Positions 32,401-42,761 of a stretch of 64,000 nucleotides of DNA are shown one piece after another; the stretch's first letter is position 1, and each line of letters begins with the position of its first letter. Made by a program: the position numbers and the translations under genes. Source of the DNA: Agapanthus africanus (Eukaryota > Streptophyta > Magnoliopsida > Asparagales > Amaryllidaceae); the NCBI GenBank assembly GCA_030015575.1, contig JASDDO010000008.1, positions 81,755,965 to 81,819,964 on the forward strand. The letters are read 5' to 3'. The notes beneath the pieces are model-generated. The model saw only the letters and a list, made by a program, of their open reading frames with translations. It did not search any database and had not been told where the DNA came from.

Positions 32401-33767
32401 GCGACATAAAACAATATGATGCTCCAGTGTTGAAGAGTGCTAGAGCAGGTAGGGAGGCTACTAAAATTATACTAAGTTGTGTGAGGTTAGCTTTAGATAT
32501 AAGAAAAATTATAGTGATATACAAGGATTTGAAAAGGTGAAAGGATTGAGGATTACCAGTGATGACTTGGCCTGTGGCTTCGACCTCCTCGACCGTCTTT
32601 GTAAAAGCCTGACGTCGGGGTACATTCCTCCTTGCTGGAGGCATATTCCTCTGTCCTTGGGGCATGGTTCTCTGCCCTTGAGATACGTTTCTCTATGCCT
32701 AATGGAACTAACATTGAGGCTATGCAGGAGGTCCACATGGAGGCGGTGCAGATAGAGCTAATCGAGGTGCAGGAGCTGGAATGGTTGGCCACTGTAGAAT
32801 AGTGATTGCTGGTCGGAGTGCGGGAGCTGTGTTGAAATGGTATGGACATGCTCCAATAGAGTGAGCAGATGCGCCACAAATCAAACACATGCCATTTACA
32901 CGCCTGCAATCCTTCGCCATGTGTCCCATCCTTTTACAGTAAAAACAAAAGTCTGGACTGGGCCGGTTAAATATTCCTCCCGGTCTCCTGGATGCAAAAG
33001 TTGGCCTAGAAAAGGCTCTTCCTGTCATCTGGGTGGTAGGGCGTTTTACACCGGCAGTCTGAGATCTGCCCTACTTCTTTACCACTGCCTCATAGCGTCG
33101 GGCAGCCTTTAGAGAAAGCTCATGGGTTGGAAAATCCCCTGTAGTGAGTGCAGCTTGGATTTCCGGGTCTAACCCTTGCTGAAATCGTCATGCCCGGATC
33201 TCAGCAGTAAGAATCATGTGTGCAGCGAACCTTTTACGACCTTGTGTTAGCAGTGTAATGAGTGAAATCAGGAATTTGAATTTGAGACAATATCTTACCT
33301 GCTAAGCATGGTAAACTCAGTATCGTATTCATCTACAGACTTGACCCACATCGAGCCTTTTTGTAAATGAATGAACTGATGCTCCATGTCGAAACGGGCA
33401 GTCTCAGGGAAATACTTCTCATCGAACAGATCGCGAAATGTCTTCCACTCGATCGGTTGGGCGAGACGGCTTTCTTCAGCCTTCCACCAGACTCTGGCGT
33501 TGTCTGCTAGTTGCAGCTTCGCAACTCTGACCCAAGCAATATCTGGCACTTGATATACTGCCAGATCATCTTCGATAGACTAAGCTCATTCCTCAGCCTC
33601 CAGTGGGCTCTCTTTTCCTAAAAAATGTTTTGGGTGCAGTGCCCAGAATTGCTTGACTCCGGGTGCCTCGACTTCTGGGTGGTGAATGAGGATAGCAGTC
33701 TGCTGCTGCTGACCCTCTAACAGGATCTTGATAAGCTCAAGCAGTACTGTTTGCTCGTTGATAGGAG
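29449..33767 (-). pseudogene. Gag-pol pseudogene of chromovirus D
   Basis: Minus-strand pieces in order: gag capsid (33,767-33,295, with FWALHPKHFLGKESPLEAEE and DNARVWWKAEESRLAQP), zinc knuckle (32,950-32,850, CFYCKRMGHMAKDC), protease (32,665-32,117, catalytic D replaced: LFNTGASYCF), reverse transcriptase (32,136-31,262, with [36 protein letters not shown] and VVDDILVYSKN), RNase H (31,139-30,720, [21 protein letters not shown]), and integrase (30,723-29,449, [18 protein letters not shown]). At least six frame breaks and several stops separate these. The integrase ends at 29,449 before the chromodomain found in G. The copy is dead for all enzymes as read. Confidence 0.88.
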
Positions 33768-34319
33768 TGTTCTCCGCCGAAAGACGCGACCGGGACGTTG
33801 GGACGTTTAGCCTGAATTTAGGGGCAGATGCTATTTGGTTTTATCCGTCCACCTCTCCGATGATGCCAAGTTGATTTATGACACCATGTATCGAAGGTTT
33901 AGACGGATGCGGCCGATATAGCAGACTTCGTCAGATTCCCCCTCGTTGAGGGGTTTTTGATTATGGGGAAGCTCTTCCCTGCAGGCGCAAGCCCCTGCAG
34001 TTAATTACGCTACCGCATCGCGGTAACCATTTTCTCCTTCTCCAGATGGTCACTTCGTGTCGTATGTGTTTGTTTTGTTTTTGGTTGCCCGTGGATTGTA
34101 TACGGAGACTAATTTATGTTGTCTCCCATAGGGCGTGGATTAGTCCAAATCCGTATTTTCTTAGATTTGGGTTTCGGGTTGGGTTTAAGGATGCGTTAGT
34201 TTCATTTGAGACTAAGATCAACTTAAACGTTTGTTAAGGATATGTTAGTCTAATTTTAGACTAAGATCTACTTAACGGGATCATTTAGATTCAACAAAAG
34301 AGTATTTGGGTTCTATTGT

Positions 34320-34625
34320 TTAGTTTAAGGACATTGCGGTCTATTGTTAGTTTAAGGACGTTACGGTCCAAGGTTAAGGACATCATAGTCCATGGGCTTA
34401 AGGACCCCACAGTACGAGGTTAAGGACATCATAGTCCATGGGTTTAAAGACCCCACAATCCAAGGTTAAGGACATCATAGTCTATGGGTTTAAGGACCCC
34501 ACAGTCCGAGATTAAGGACATCATAGTCCATGGGTTTAAGGACCCCACAGTCCGAGGTTAAGGACATCATAGTCCATGGGTTTAAGGACCCCACCGTCCA
34601 AGGTTAAAGATATCATAGTCTGTAA
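34320..34625. repeat. GGAC-N6-GTCC array with 46-bp higher-order unit (J LTR)
   Basis: Six 46-bp units start near 34,372, 34,418, 34,464, 34,510, 34,556 and 34,602. Each has two micro-hairpins, GGAC-ATCATA-GTCC and GGAC-CCCACA-GTCC. Single units with loops ATTGCG and GTTACG precede them. The arms are kept while the two loops alternate strictly. Confidence 0.88.
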
Positions 34626-36282
34626 GATTTGCTGGTTGTCGGGACCCGCCACCTCTCTGAAGACGTTGAGAGATTACAACAACAAATATCAGAGGAGTGA
34701 AGAGATGTTCCCTTGAACCAATATTGGTTGGGGGATCTGTAGTTGGATTGATTTAAGGATCGTTAATCCTGTTTGGGATTAAGATCAACTTAAATGTTTG
34801 TTAAGGATACGTTAGTCTAATTTTAGACTAAGATCTACTTAACAGGATTATTTAGATCCAACAAAAGAGCATTTGGGCTCTGTTGTTTAGTTTAGGGACA
34901 TTGCGGTCCAAGTTTAGATGTCAACATGGGTTTGGAAATGCACCGGATAGTTATTGGTCATTGGGACCCACCACCTCTCTGAAAACGTTGAAGAATTACA
35001 ACGACATATATCAGAGGTGTGAAGAGATGTACCCTTGAACCAAAGTTGATTGAAAGGCTATGGGTTTTGCTTTGAATGTTATATGAGATAACCAATTTTG
35101 GAAGACAAGAGTGTATTTGAGGTTCAGTCAAAGGGGAGTCTTGCCTCTGGAAGGCATAGCTAATTTGGGCTAAGACTGGTTCGAATGTAGTGTTAAAAAC
35201 TAGCACATATTTGGCGATTACGTGTTCCTACGTGATGCAAAATAGTGTTGAACACTAGGGAATAATAGTATTGAACACTAAAAAAAATGAAGCGCTCATG
35301 TGAGGACACGTGAGGCGTCCTAGGATTGGGCCAAGCTTTCTTTATTTTATTCTTAGAATATTCAAATAAGTGTTAAACACTTAATCTTTATGATCATCAC
35401 GTGTGAACACGTGATGGTGTCCATGCATTGGGTATTAACTCCTCAGTTTTACCTCGTTTTTTCTTTTTTAAATAGGTGTTTGTCAGGGGTCGCGTGGGGA
35501 CACGTGAGGGCGCCCAAAATCTGTTCTGACTTGGCTCTGTTCTATTTATTTTGAGGAATTTATCCAAGGGTCACGTGGGAGCACGTGACCCCATATCATC
35601 CATTCTTTTTTGACCATTGAGGGGAGGGTCACGTGTTGCCACGTGATCATGCATGAAAAGTCTAAGTCCCTTGTTTAAGAATTAAATTCTTTTATAGGGT
35701 TAAACCCTAATTTTATTTAGAGAAATTAAATTCCTATGTATTTGGAAGAATTAAATTCTTCAAACTCAATTCTCTCTCTAAGTTTTGGATCTGCATGGTA
35801 AAATCTTCCCGATGAGAATTAAATTCTCAACTTATGGGAAGATCTGCTTCTGCAGATCTCTTACTATGAAGAAGAACTAAGTTCTTATATTAAGGGTTAA
35901 ATCCTACTTTGTTGGAGGAATTAAATTCCTATATGCTTTGTGGGAGAATATAATTCTCTGAACTTAGGTCTTCCCTTAGGTTTTAGATCTGCATGGCAGA
36001 ATCTCCCCGATGAGAATTAAATTCTCAATTTATGGGGAGATCTGCTTTTGCAGACCTTCAACCAAAGGAAGAACTAAGTTCTTATTCAGAAGAGTTAACT
36101 CTTAGTTTGAGAATTAAATTCTCTTTTTTATTTTGTGGGAGCTTATAAGATGATCTCTTTCCCTCTCTTACCTAGGATTTCTTTTCCTGAAGAGACCTTC
36201 TTTTCTCTATGGAGAATTAAATTCTCTTTTCTTTTGTATTCTCTCTCTGTTGTTGTATCTCTTTTTTTTCCTCCCCTTGGTT

Positions 36283-36294
36283 CCTATTTATAGG
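36283..36294 (-). promoter_or_regulatory. TATA box of the J LTR
   Basis: CCTATAAATAGG on minus is a close match to the plant TATA consensus. It lies about 350 bases downstream of the nearest U3 G-box pair. With a start about 30 bases to the left, R-U5 would be roughly 2.5 kb. Confidence 0.6.
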
Positions 36295-36641
36295 AGAAAG
36301 AAAAGAATCGGTTTGTTTAATCAATTTTTCATTGAAAGATTTTGATTGATTTTGTAACCAACATGATCTTTTAGATCACTCGGTGAATTTTATTCACCAT
36401 TGGATTTTAAATCCAAAAGATATTTTGTTTGTTGTTCCTGGAAGATTTTAGAAAAATCTTTCCTTGTATAGAATCTTTCTATAAATTGGTGATTTTTAAT
36501 CACCATTGGATTTTTAATCCAACGGTGCTCCACTTTACAGAGCGCAATCTTTTTGTTTGGAAAGATCTAGGGAAATATTAGGGTTTTTTATTTCCCTTAA
36601 TTAGAATTTAAATCTATTAGTTCAGAAACTTTAAGAGCCTA

Positions 36642-37185
36642 ACACGTGTTATCACGTGACCCTACTGATTGACCATTTAATTAGAATTTAATTCTATTAG
36701 TTCAGAGATCTCAGAAACCCATCACGTATTGGCACGTGACCCCCTGTCACGTGTGGGCACGTGATGCCCCATTTAGGGTTTTCTTTCCTTTGACTCAGAG
36801 AGTTTCAAGACCCTATCACGTGGCGGCACGTGACCCAATGATTAAGTATTTAACCCGAATTTAATTCCATTCTTTTAAAGAGCTCAGAAACTCATCACGT
36901 GTCGGCACGTGACCCCTGGTCACGTGTGGGCACGTGATGCCCTATTGGGGTTTTTTCTTGTTGTTTTATTATACCTTTTAATTCTTTTCAGTGGGTTTAA
37001 AGGCCCATCACGTGTGGGCACGTGACCCCTTTTGATCAGAATTCAATTCTATTAGTTCAAAGGGTTCAGGAATCCATCACGTACTGGCACGTGACCCTAT
37101 CTCAAATTGTGTCTCAGCGCCTATAACTTTTCTCATAGAAGGTCACGTGTCTCCACGTGATGGCCGATCACGTGTGGACACGTGA
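36642..37185. promoter_or_regulatory. Paired G-box cluster in U3 of element J
   Basis: About nine pairs of the form TCACGTG-N3/4-CACGTGA (some with one arm mutated to CACGTA) lie within 545 bases, for example at 36,643/36,653, 37,144/37,154 and 37,169/37,179. CACGTG is the core site for plant bHLH and bZIP factors. Each pair is itself an inverted repeat. A second group lies downstream at 35,305-35,650. Confidence 0.8.
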
Positions 37186-37290
37186 TGCTCCTCTTGTGTA
37201 TATCATTGCTGCTTTATTCAGTTCCTATGAGGGGAAAAATGCCCCCACAGCCTTGTTCTCACGGGTTTGCATGTGAGTACAACGCTGTCA

Positions 37291-38440
37291 TTTTCCTTTG
37301 AGAATTTAATTCTCTTCCTCAGAGCTCAGTTCTTTGTAATGCAAGTGGGCTCTGCTGATGGGGTCGTTTCGTCTCCTTGCACTGATTTCAATGAGTCACC
37401 TCTTTTCATTTCCAACGCTCTCCCTTTTTACTGGTCTTTGGGAATAGTTCCACCATGCACAACATTTTCTGTGCATGGCATTGAATGCTCCCCTTTATAA
37501 ACCGAGGTCGTTCCTTTCTTTCTCTCTTCAAAGAGAAACCCATTTAGACCTTAAGGTGATCATCTTTGAGAAACCGATCAAGAGTTATGGCTTGCAACCG
37601 CCCCCACTCTCGTTAACAACCATGGAAGGTGCCCGTCGAGGAGATGATTCCTCGTTTTGTTGCGCGGCTAGTGGATCCACTTCTCACCGATGCCCAATGT
37701 GACGCGGTGACGTCGAACTCCTAACTCGTAGGGGCTCTCCCCTTCCTATGAGTTCCATTTGGCTGCGGATGATCTTTTCGTCCGTACTTGCCGATATTCC
37801 TCCTCATCCGGCAGAGATGACCCTGGCAACTCTCGATACGGCGGAGGACAAGATCGAGAGTTTCTACGAGGCACACTTGATTACTCGGGCTCTGAAGGAT
37901 TGCTCGATCCATCTACTGGGTCAGATAAGAGCTCGGTGGGCTGTCATGTCCGCTTTCACCGATGAGCATGGCATGAATCGGTTGGGAGAAACTCCTCGCG
38001 AAAACCTTCGCTTCGATGTGTTGGAGAAGGCATAGAGGGAGCTGGAGAATTTTGTTTTTTGTTTTGTTAACCCTTGTATCACCGATCCTTAGTTTGGTGA
38101 CCTTTTCCCTGTAGCGTAGTATATTTAAATCAATGTATCCCTCTTATCATTGGCTGTTGAATGCTTTTCTACTGAATTTTTTTCTTTTCGTCATATATTC
38201 GCACGTGCATCCTGCCTGAGTACATGAACATTATACTTGACCCTTGGGAATTTCCTTTAGGTGCGAACATCATCGTTGTGTTGTCTATAAATCAGCGTGT
38301 TCTAGATACCATAGACATATAGTTATGAACGCATGCTTAAAGGTATACCTACCGAAGACTTTCCTTGTTGCCAGAAATAGAAAATAGTTTGTGCGTGTTT
38401 TGGATTAAGGATTGGCATCGAGTGGAGGTCTGCCCACACG
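37291..38440 (+). other. Left part of the J spacer with a weak plus-strand ORF
   Basis: A 95-codon frame (37,748-38,035, ..AEMTLATLDTAEDKIESFYEAHLITRALKD..) runs against the direction of J and ends in ..RFDVLEKA. After it the sequence is AT-rich and non-coding. Upstream frames are broken. I do not recognise it; an antisense ORF, as described for Grande-type elements, is possible. The spacer is interrupted at 38,441-38,445 (GGTTT) by element G. Confidence 0.4.
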
Positions 38441-38445
38441 GGTTT
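38441..38445 (+). other. Target-site duplication of element G, left copy
   Basis: GGTTT precedes TGTAACACC of the left LTR and recurs at 47,876-47,880 after the right LTR. Confidence 0.92.
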
Positions 38446-39072
38446 TGTAACACCCGAGCCCAATAATACTATTTATATTACTAGTTGAGGGTTATATATT
38501 GCTCATTTCCAATTATCCTGATTTTCTGGTGTTTATTGCTAAATTTTAACCGGTTAAGTCATTTTGGCACATAACAAATTTTAACTCCTAAAATGAAATT
38601 TAAAATATCCACGTTGGCCTACTCGTCGCCACTAGTCGCGTGGTAGCGTCCGCGTGTCGAGATTCTGTCCCGTTTGGCTAAACGGACGAATTTGGACGAC
38701 TACGCGCGCGTGCAAGTGTCCGACTTGGGGGCATGCATTTTAATCATTAAACACCTCTTTTCAAAATTTGGAAACTGCTTAAAATCCTATAATTTGAATT
38801 TGGAACATTTGGGCGCAACCCGGGCGCGATTTGGAAATGTTTCATTTCGCACCAAAAAGGCCCATTTTAATTTAATATCATAAAACCATATTTATACGAA
38901 TCTATTTTTTTCCTTAACTGTTTAACCTCTTAAACCCTCTCAAATCCTTTTAAATTTTTCCTGGCAGCCAATCGCGTGGCTCCTTTCCTCTCGTGGGCCC
39001 CGCCTTTCCTTTCCCTCTCTCTCTCTCTCTCTTCCCTCATTCTCTCTCTCCCTCTAACAACTCTCTCTCTCC

Positions 39073-39081
39073 TTTATATAA
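39073..39081 (+). promoter_or_regulatory. TATA box of the G LTR
   Basis: TTTATATAA lies downstream of a long CT tract and upstream of a GC-rich leader. The 3' LTR copy is at 45,710-45,718, with one base changed just before it. The order CT tract, TATA, leader is plausible for the LTR promoter. Confidence 0.55.
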
Positions 39082-40502
39082 TCTTCGCATGCAGCCGCCC
39101 CCTTCTCTTCCCCACCATGAGAAAACCCAACGAACCCTAACCCTAGCTCCTCGCGACCTCACCGCCGACCTCCTCACGACCTCGCCGTCGCCGTCACCAC
39201 CTCGTCGACCTCACCGCACCCGCTTCCTCCTCCCTCCGTCCATCTTCCGCGCCTGCACCCAACCCCCGACGCCTCCGTTCGGCCACAACTCCCGCCGTCG
39301 ACGCCGCCTCCCGTCGCCGACGACGCCCGCGACTCCCTCTCCTCCTCCTCGTCGCAACCTCGTCATCGCCTTCCTCCTCCCCTCGCCGGAACACCTTCAG
39401 ACCCGCAGCCCGACCCTGCACCATCCCCGGGTCGCCGGAGAACGCGCCGTCGACCCTCGTCGACGTCACCCGCGCCACCTCCGACTACCTCCTTTTCCCC
39501 TCGACCACCAGAGCCGACCACCACCCTTCTCTACTCATCGCAACACCCTCTCCAGCGAACCCCGAGGCCATTCAAGTCTTCGCAGCCGCCGTCGCTGCAT
39601 CGCCGGCGTTCCAGCGCCGTCGAGCCCGCCGGGGTCACCCTGGTATCTCTCTCGAAGTACCCTGGTCCGTGTGATCCCGTTGTTCTCTGTTGGGACTCGA
39701 TCCGTGGCCCGTGCTACCATATCGTGTTTTCTGCCGACTTTGCATCCGTGTTTTCCGGTTTGCGAAACCGTCGAGGCAAGTATCTGAATACTTGCTTTAA
39801 CATGCTAGCATACGAGATCTAGTCTTGCTATGCAGTTGAATATCATACTATATAATACACCAACTTAATGATGGTAATTGATATTATATTATAAGTTAGA
39901 ATTGACAGTTGCAGTTATCTTTAACATGGAATCGTTATAATAGTTTCTCGTAATTAATCAACCCACTATCAATCCATATTTCAACTAAATAAAACAATTG
40001 GATCATATCTGCTTTAATTGTTAAATCATTCACGAGACAATTATTATACTCAATGTAAATTCATGTAGCTTCATTACTTTCACCTTGTGGCTATTGCACC
40101 CCAAAGGTGCGTGAACCTGTTTATAAGAGAATACAAAACATCATTATGTTTACATGGAATAATATGGTTATTTACTGTTTCCTGCTGCTGTTCATTATTT
40201 GATTGTATACCTGTTGTGAGCACATACCCGATTGCACTACATATTGGCCTGACCCTGCTACACATGACATATACATACATACCGACTCATCCTGTTGTAC
40301 CATGACATTACTTGTTTCATGATTTCATGCCTAATGCCGACAAACCCGACCATTCCTGCTGTCTATCCAGACAGACCTACTTTTATTGATCATATGTTGG
40401 CATTGATCCTTGACTACTGAATACCTGACCTGACATACATAACTTGGGGGTATGGGGAAATCAAGATGAACCTGACTTGTAACTCGACAGTTCACTACCG
40501 TT

Positions 40503-40690
40503 CGAGTGTACACATTCCTATTCTGTGCCCAGCGGCATGTCTCGGTTTCGGCCGAGAATATTGTGGCCGTGATCCCGGGTATGTACGGGGTAATACCGAG
40601 TGTACACTTTCCTATTCTGTGCCTAACGGCATGTCTCGGCTGCAGCCGAGAATATTGTGGCCGTGGTCCCGGGTATGTACGGGATACTAT
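40503..40690. repeat. 94-bp tandem duplication in the G LTR
   Basis: Two copies start at 40,503 and 40,597 (CGAGTGTACAC..). Each contains a dyad around TCTCGG..CCGAGA. In the first copy the centre is TTTCGG, in the second CTGCAG. The 3' LTR has the same pair at 47,140-47,327. Confidence 0.85.
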
Positions 40691-41247
40691 TGGGTTATAT
40701 CGACGATTCATCAATTGGTTTCAAAGACTATAGAGTAGAAACCTGATAGGACAGTTAGTCACCATTGCACATTACCCTGCTCTGTTATTTCTTAGTACTG
40801 CTTTATTCATGTTCATACTTGCATTGCTTATTACCATGTTTACATTATATACTTGATGTCATGACGTGCTGACGTCTGGGTTTTTGCATGGCCCAGATTC
40901 CGTACCACTGTCGACGACCGAGCAGGAGTACTTCAGCCAGCAGGCTGAACTGTGAGTTCCTGAGGGTTTCGTTTATTTATTTCATTTCATTTCCAGATGT
41001 GAGCCCGCATTATGGGACGTACTGTTTATTCATTGTATTGGATCATTAGCTTCCGCATTTATTGTTTGTTGATTCCTGTTATTATGGATTTGGACATGTG
41101 TTAGATTAGTACTTTATCTTGTTCTTGATATCCTTACAACCGTAATGTGACTGTGGATGGATACTTCCTACCCACAGGTAGCATGGTTGGCTATGTTACG
41201 TGCCCAATCCTGCGTACTCTGGGAAGCGGGGCGTGACATGGTTCTTT

Positions 41248-41260
41248 TGGTATCAGATCC
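41248..41260 (+). promoter_or_regulatory. Primer-binding site of element G
   Basis: TGGTATCAGATCC begins ten bases after the LTR end and differs by one base from the initiator-Met PBS of A and B. Confidence 0.85.
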
Positions 41261-41607
41261 ATAGGTTAATTGGGTTGATTCTTTGTAGTTGGGTATTGCA
41301 CCCGATACACGAATCATAATACCCGTGATTAGGAAACATGTCCTGCCACTTTGACCGTTTTACCATCCTTGAATCATTCTTCCGGATCATGTCGACATGC
41401 AAACTTACTTTGCATTGTCAACTCGAAAACCTATTTCTTGATTATCTCTAGGACTTAGACGACTTGGGTGGAGTTAAGTAATTGCGGCTATGATACCGCG
41501 GCATAGCTACAATGCGGCACTCTATTTAAGTATCTTGGAGTTCTAGCCTTGATCTATACTCAGAATCTATCATCATGCTAATGTTGGGTACTTTGATTTC
41601 CAGGAAT
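41261..41607 (+). other. Leader of element G
   Basis: This is untranslated sequence between PBS and gag. I see no motif of note. Confidence 0.6.
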
Positions 41608-42159
41608 ATGGCCGGTCAGGATTTGAAGATGGACCAAAGACGTGCGGTCTTAGCCGCCAGGCGTAGAGTAATAAGGGGATTGCTGGAGAAACTAAAGGAA
41701 CAAATCGAGCTGGAACCAGCATTTGCACTGAACCAAACGTCGGTACGTAGAAGTATTCCGGTGAACAGGCGCAGCATAGCACCAATGAAGAAAACAATTG
41801 TGGGTGATCGGAAAGGGAGCGTGATTTGTAACTACTACCATTTAACCGGGCACGTGCGAAAGGAGTGTCGTAGGAGGCTGGGACTCTGTTTTAGATGTGG
41901 AGCAGCAGATCACACAGTTAGTGCTTGTCCGTCGAAGCTTCGTACAAGGGATGATATTCAGAAGCCTTCGCAGGGACCGTTCCAAGGGCAGGAACAGCTG
42001 ACTCAAGGACCAACCCAGGCTCGAGCGTTCACGTTGACAGCCGAGGAAGCTAAGGCATCAGGAGAAGCGGTTTCAGGTAATTTACTCGTTCATGGTTTTC
42101 CCGAAACGGCATTATTTAATTTCGGAGCATCCCACTGTTTATGTCATCCAAGTTTATAA
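41608..42159 (+). pseudogene. Shortened Gag with zinc knuckles and protease start (element G)
   Basis: This is a 183-codon frame from ATG 41,608. After about 60 basic residues it goes straight to two zinc-knuckle motifs, CNYYHLTGHVRKEC (second cysteine lost) and CFRCGAADHTVSAC (intact C-x2-C-x4-H-x4-C). A Gln-rich linker and the protease start follow, where the catalytic D-T-G reads N-F-G (LFNFGASH). The frame then stops. The capsid domain of about 200 residues seen in relatives is missing, so it cannot form particles alone. Confidence 0.82.
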
Positions 42160-42250
42160 CTACACACTCGATTACCTGCACGACCCTGTCTAGTTTCTGG
42201 GACATACACACTGGGAATGGGAAAATCATAGCTAGTAAGGAATGTAAAGA

Positions 42251-42761
42251 TTGTACGGTTGTTGTTTGCGGACGGGAGCTTTTGCAAATTTCTTGGTGAT
42301 TGATACAGGCAGTTATGAGGTTGTCTTGGGGATGGATTTTCTTGGCACTTTCCACGCACACGTTGATTGTAGGGCAAGGAAAGTGATTTTCCAGATCCCC
42401 GGACACCCTGAGTTTACCTTCATTGGAGGAAGCAGTTCTGTCGGGCCAGTCGAGTTTAGGGCTAGGCCGACGAACAATGTTCTTGCGGCTATGGTAGTGG
42501 ATAGTGATGAAGAGCCGGCAGTTGTCCGCGACTTTATGGATGTGTTTGAAGATATTTCGGGCTTACCGCCGAAGCGAGATGTGGAGTTTGCGATTGACCT
42601 TATTCCTGGTGCAGCGCCAGTATCAAAATCTTATTATCCGATGGCACCGGTGGAATTGGAAGAAGTTAAGAAACAAGTTGGTGAATTACTCGAGAAGGGA
42701 TGGATTCGAAGCAGCAACTCACCGTGGGGAGCTCCAGTTCTTTTAGTGAAGAAGAAGGATC
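42251..42761 (+). pseudogene. Protease end and reverse transcriptase start (element G)
   Basis: The frame contains the protease C-terminal half (VVLGMDFLGTFHAHVDC), the linker (DFMDVFEDISGLPPKRDVEFAIDLIPGAAP), and the start of reverse transcriptase up to [11 protein letters not shown] at 42,760. There the sequence jumps to a point roughly 130-140 residues further on in the family alignment, in another frame. Fingers, palm and the xDD catalytic motif are gone. Confidence 0.88.

Larger units (their letters stand above)
26961..33767 (-). mobile_element. Element D: decayed Tekay/Del-type chromovirus, cut by element J
   Basis: From right to left it carries gag, protease, reverse transcriptase, RNase H and integrase in Ty3 order, then a 3' LTR. 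The right side stops inside gag at 33,767 where the J LTR begins, so its 5' LTR must lie beyond the window. Many stops and frameshifts mark it as older than G. Confidence 0.82.
33768..37290 (-). repeat. 3' LTR of element J
   Basis: The left end TGTTCTCC matches the LTR end of F at 1,794, and homology continues through GGGGCAGATGCTATTTGG and beyond. Towards the right on the plus strand it holds micro-hairpin arrays (34,320-34,625), G-box pairs (35,305-35,650), dozens of AATTAAATT- and TTTTAA-centred palindromes (35,695-36,560), a TATA box (36,283-36,294 minus), and a second G-box-pair cluster (36,642-37,185). The right boundary at about 37,290 is inferred from CAAAGGAAAA followed by TGACAG on the minus strand, a possible polypurine tract and LTR start. 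Confidence 0.65.
38446..41238 (+). repeat. 5' LTR of element G
   Basis: It runs from TGTAACACCCGAGCC to GGGGCGTGACA, typical for this chromovirus group. A CT-rich track (39,005-39,072) leads to a TTTATATAA box (39,073-39,081). A GC-rich stretch with a 264-codon Pro/Arg/Ser frame (38,993-39,787) follows; it is compositional and is not called a gene. A 94-bp tandem duplication with dyads lies at 40,503-40,690. Confidence 0.93.

Noticed and set aside
35695..35710. Telomere-like AACCCTAA words
   Set aside because: Only isolated copies without tandem arrangement; they are parts of the palindromes of the J LTR.
38993..39787. 264-codon Pro/Ser/Arg-rich frame in each G LTR (also 45,630-46,424)
   Set aside because: It lies within an LTR in a CG-rich stretch where several frames on both strands are open, begins inside a CT microsatellite upstream of the TATA box, and has no domain.
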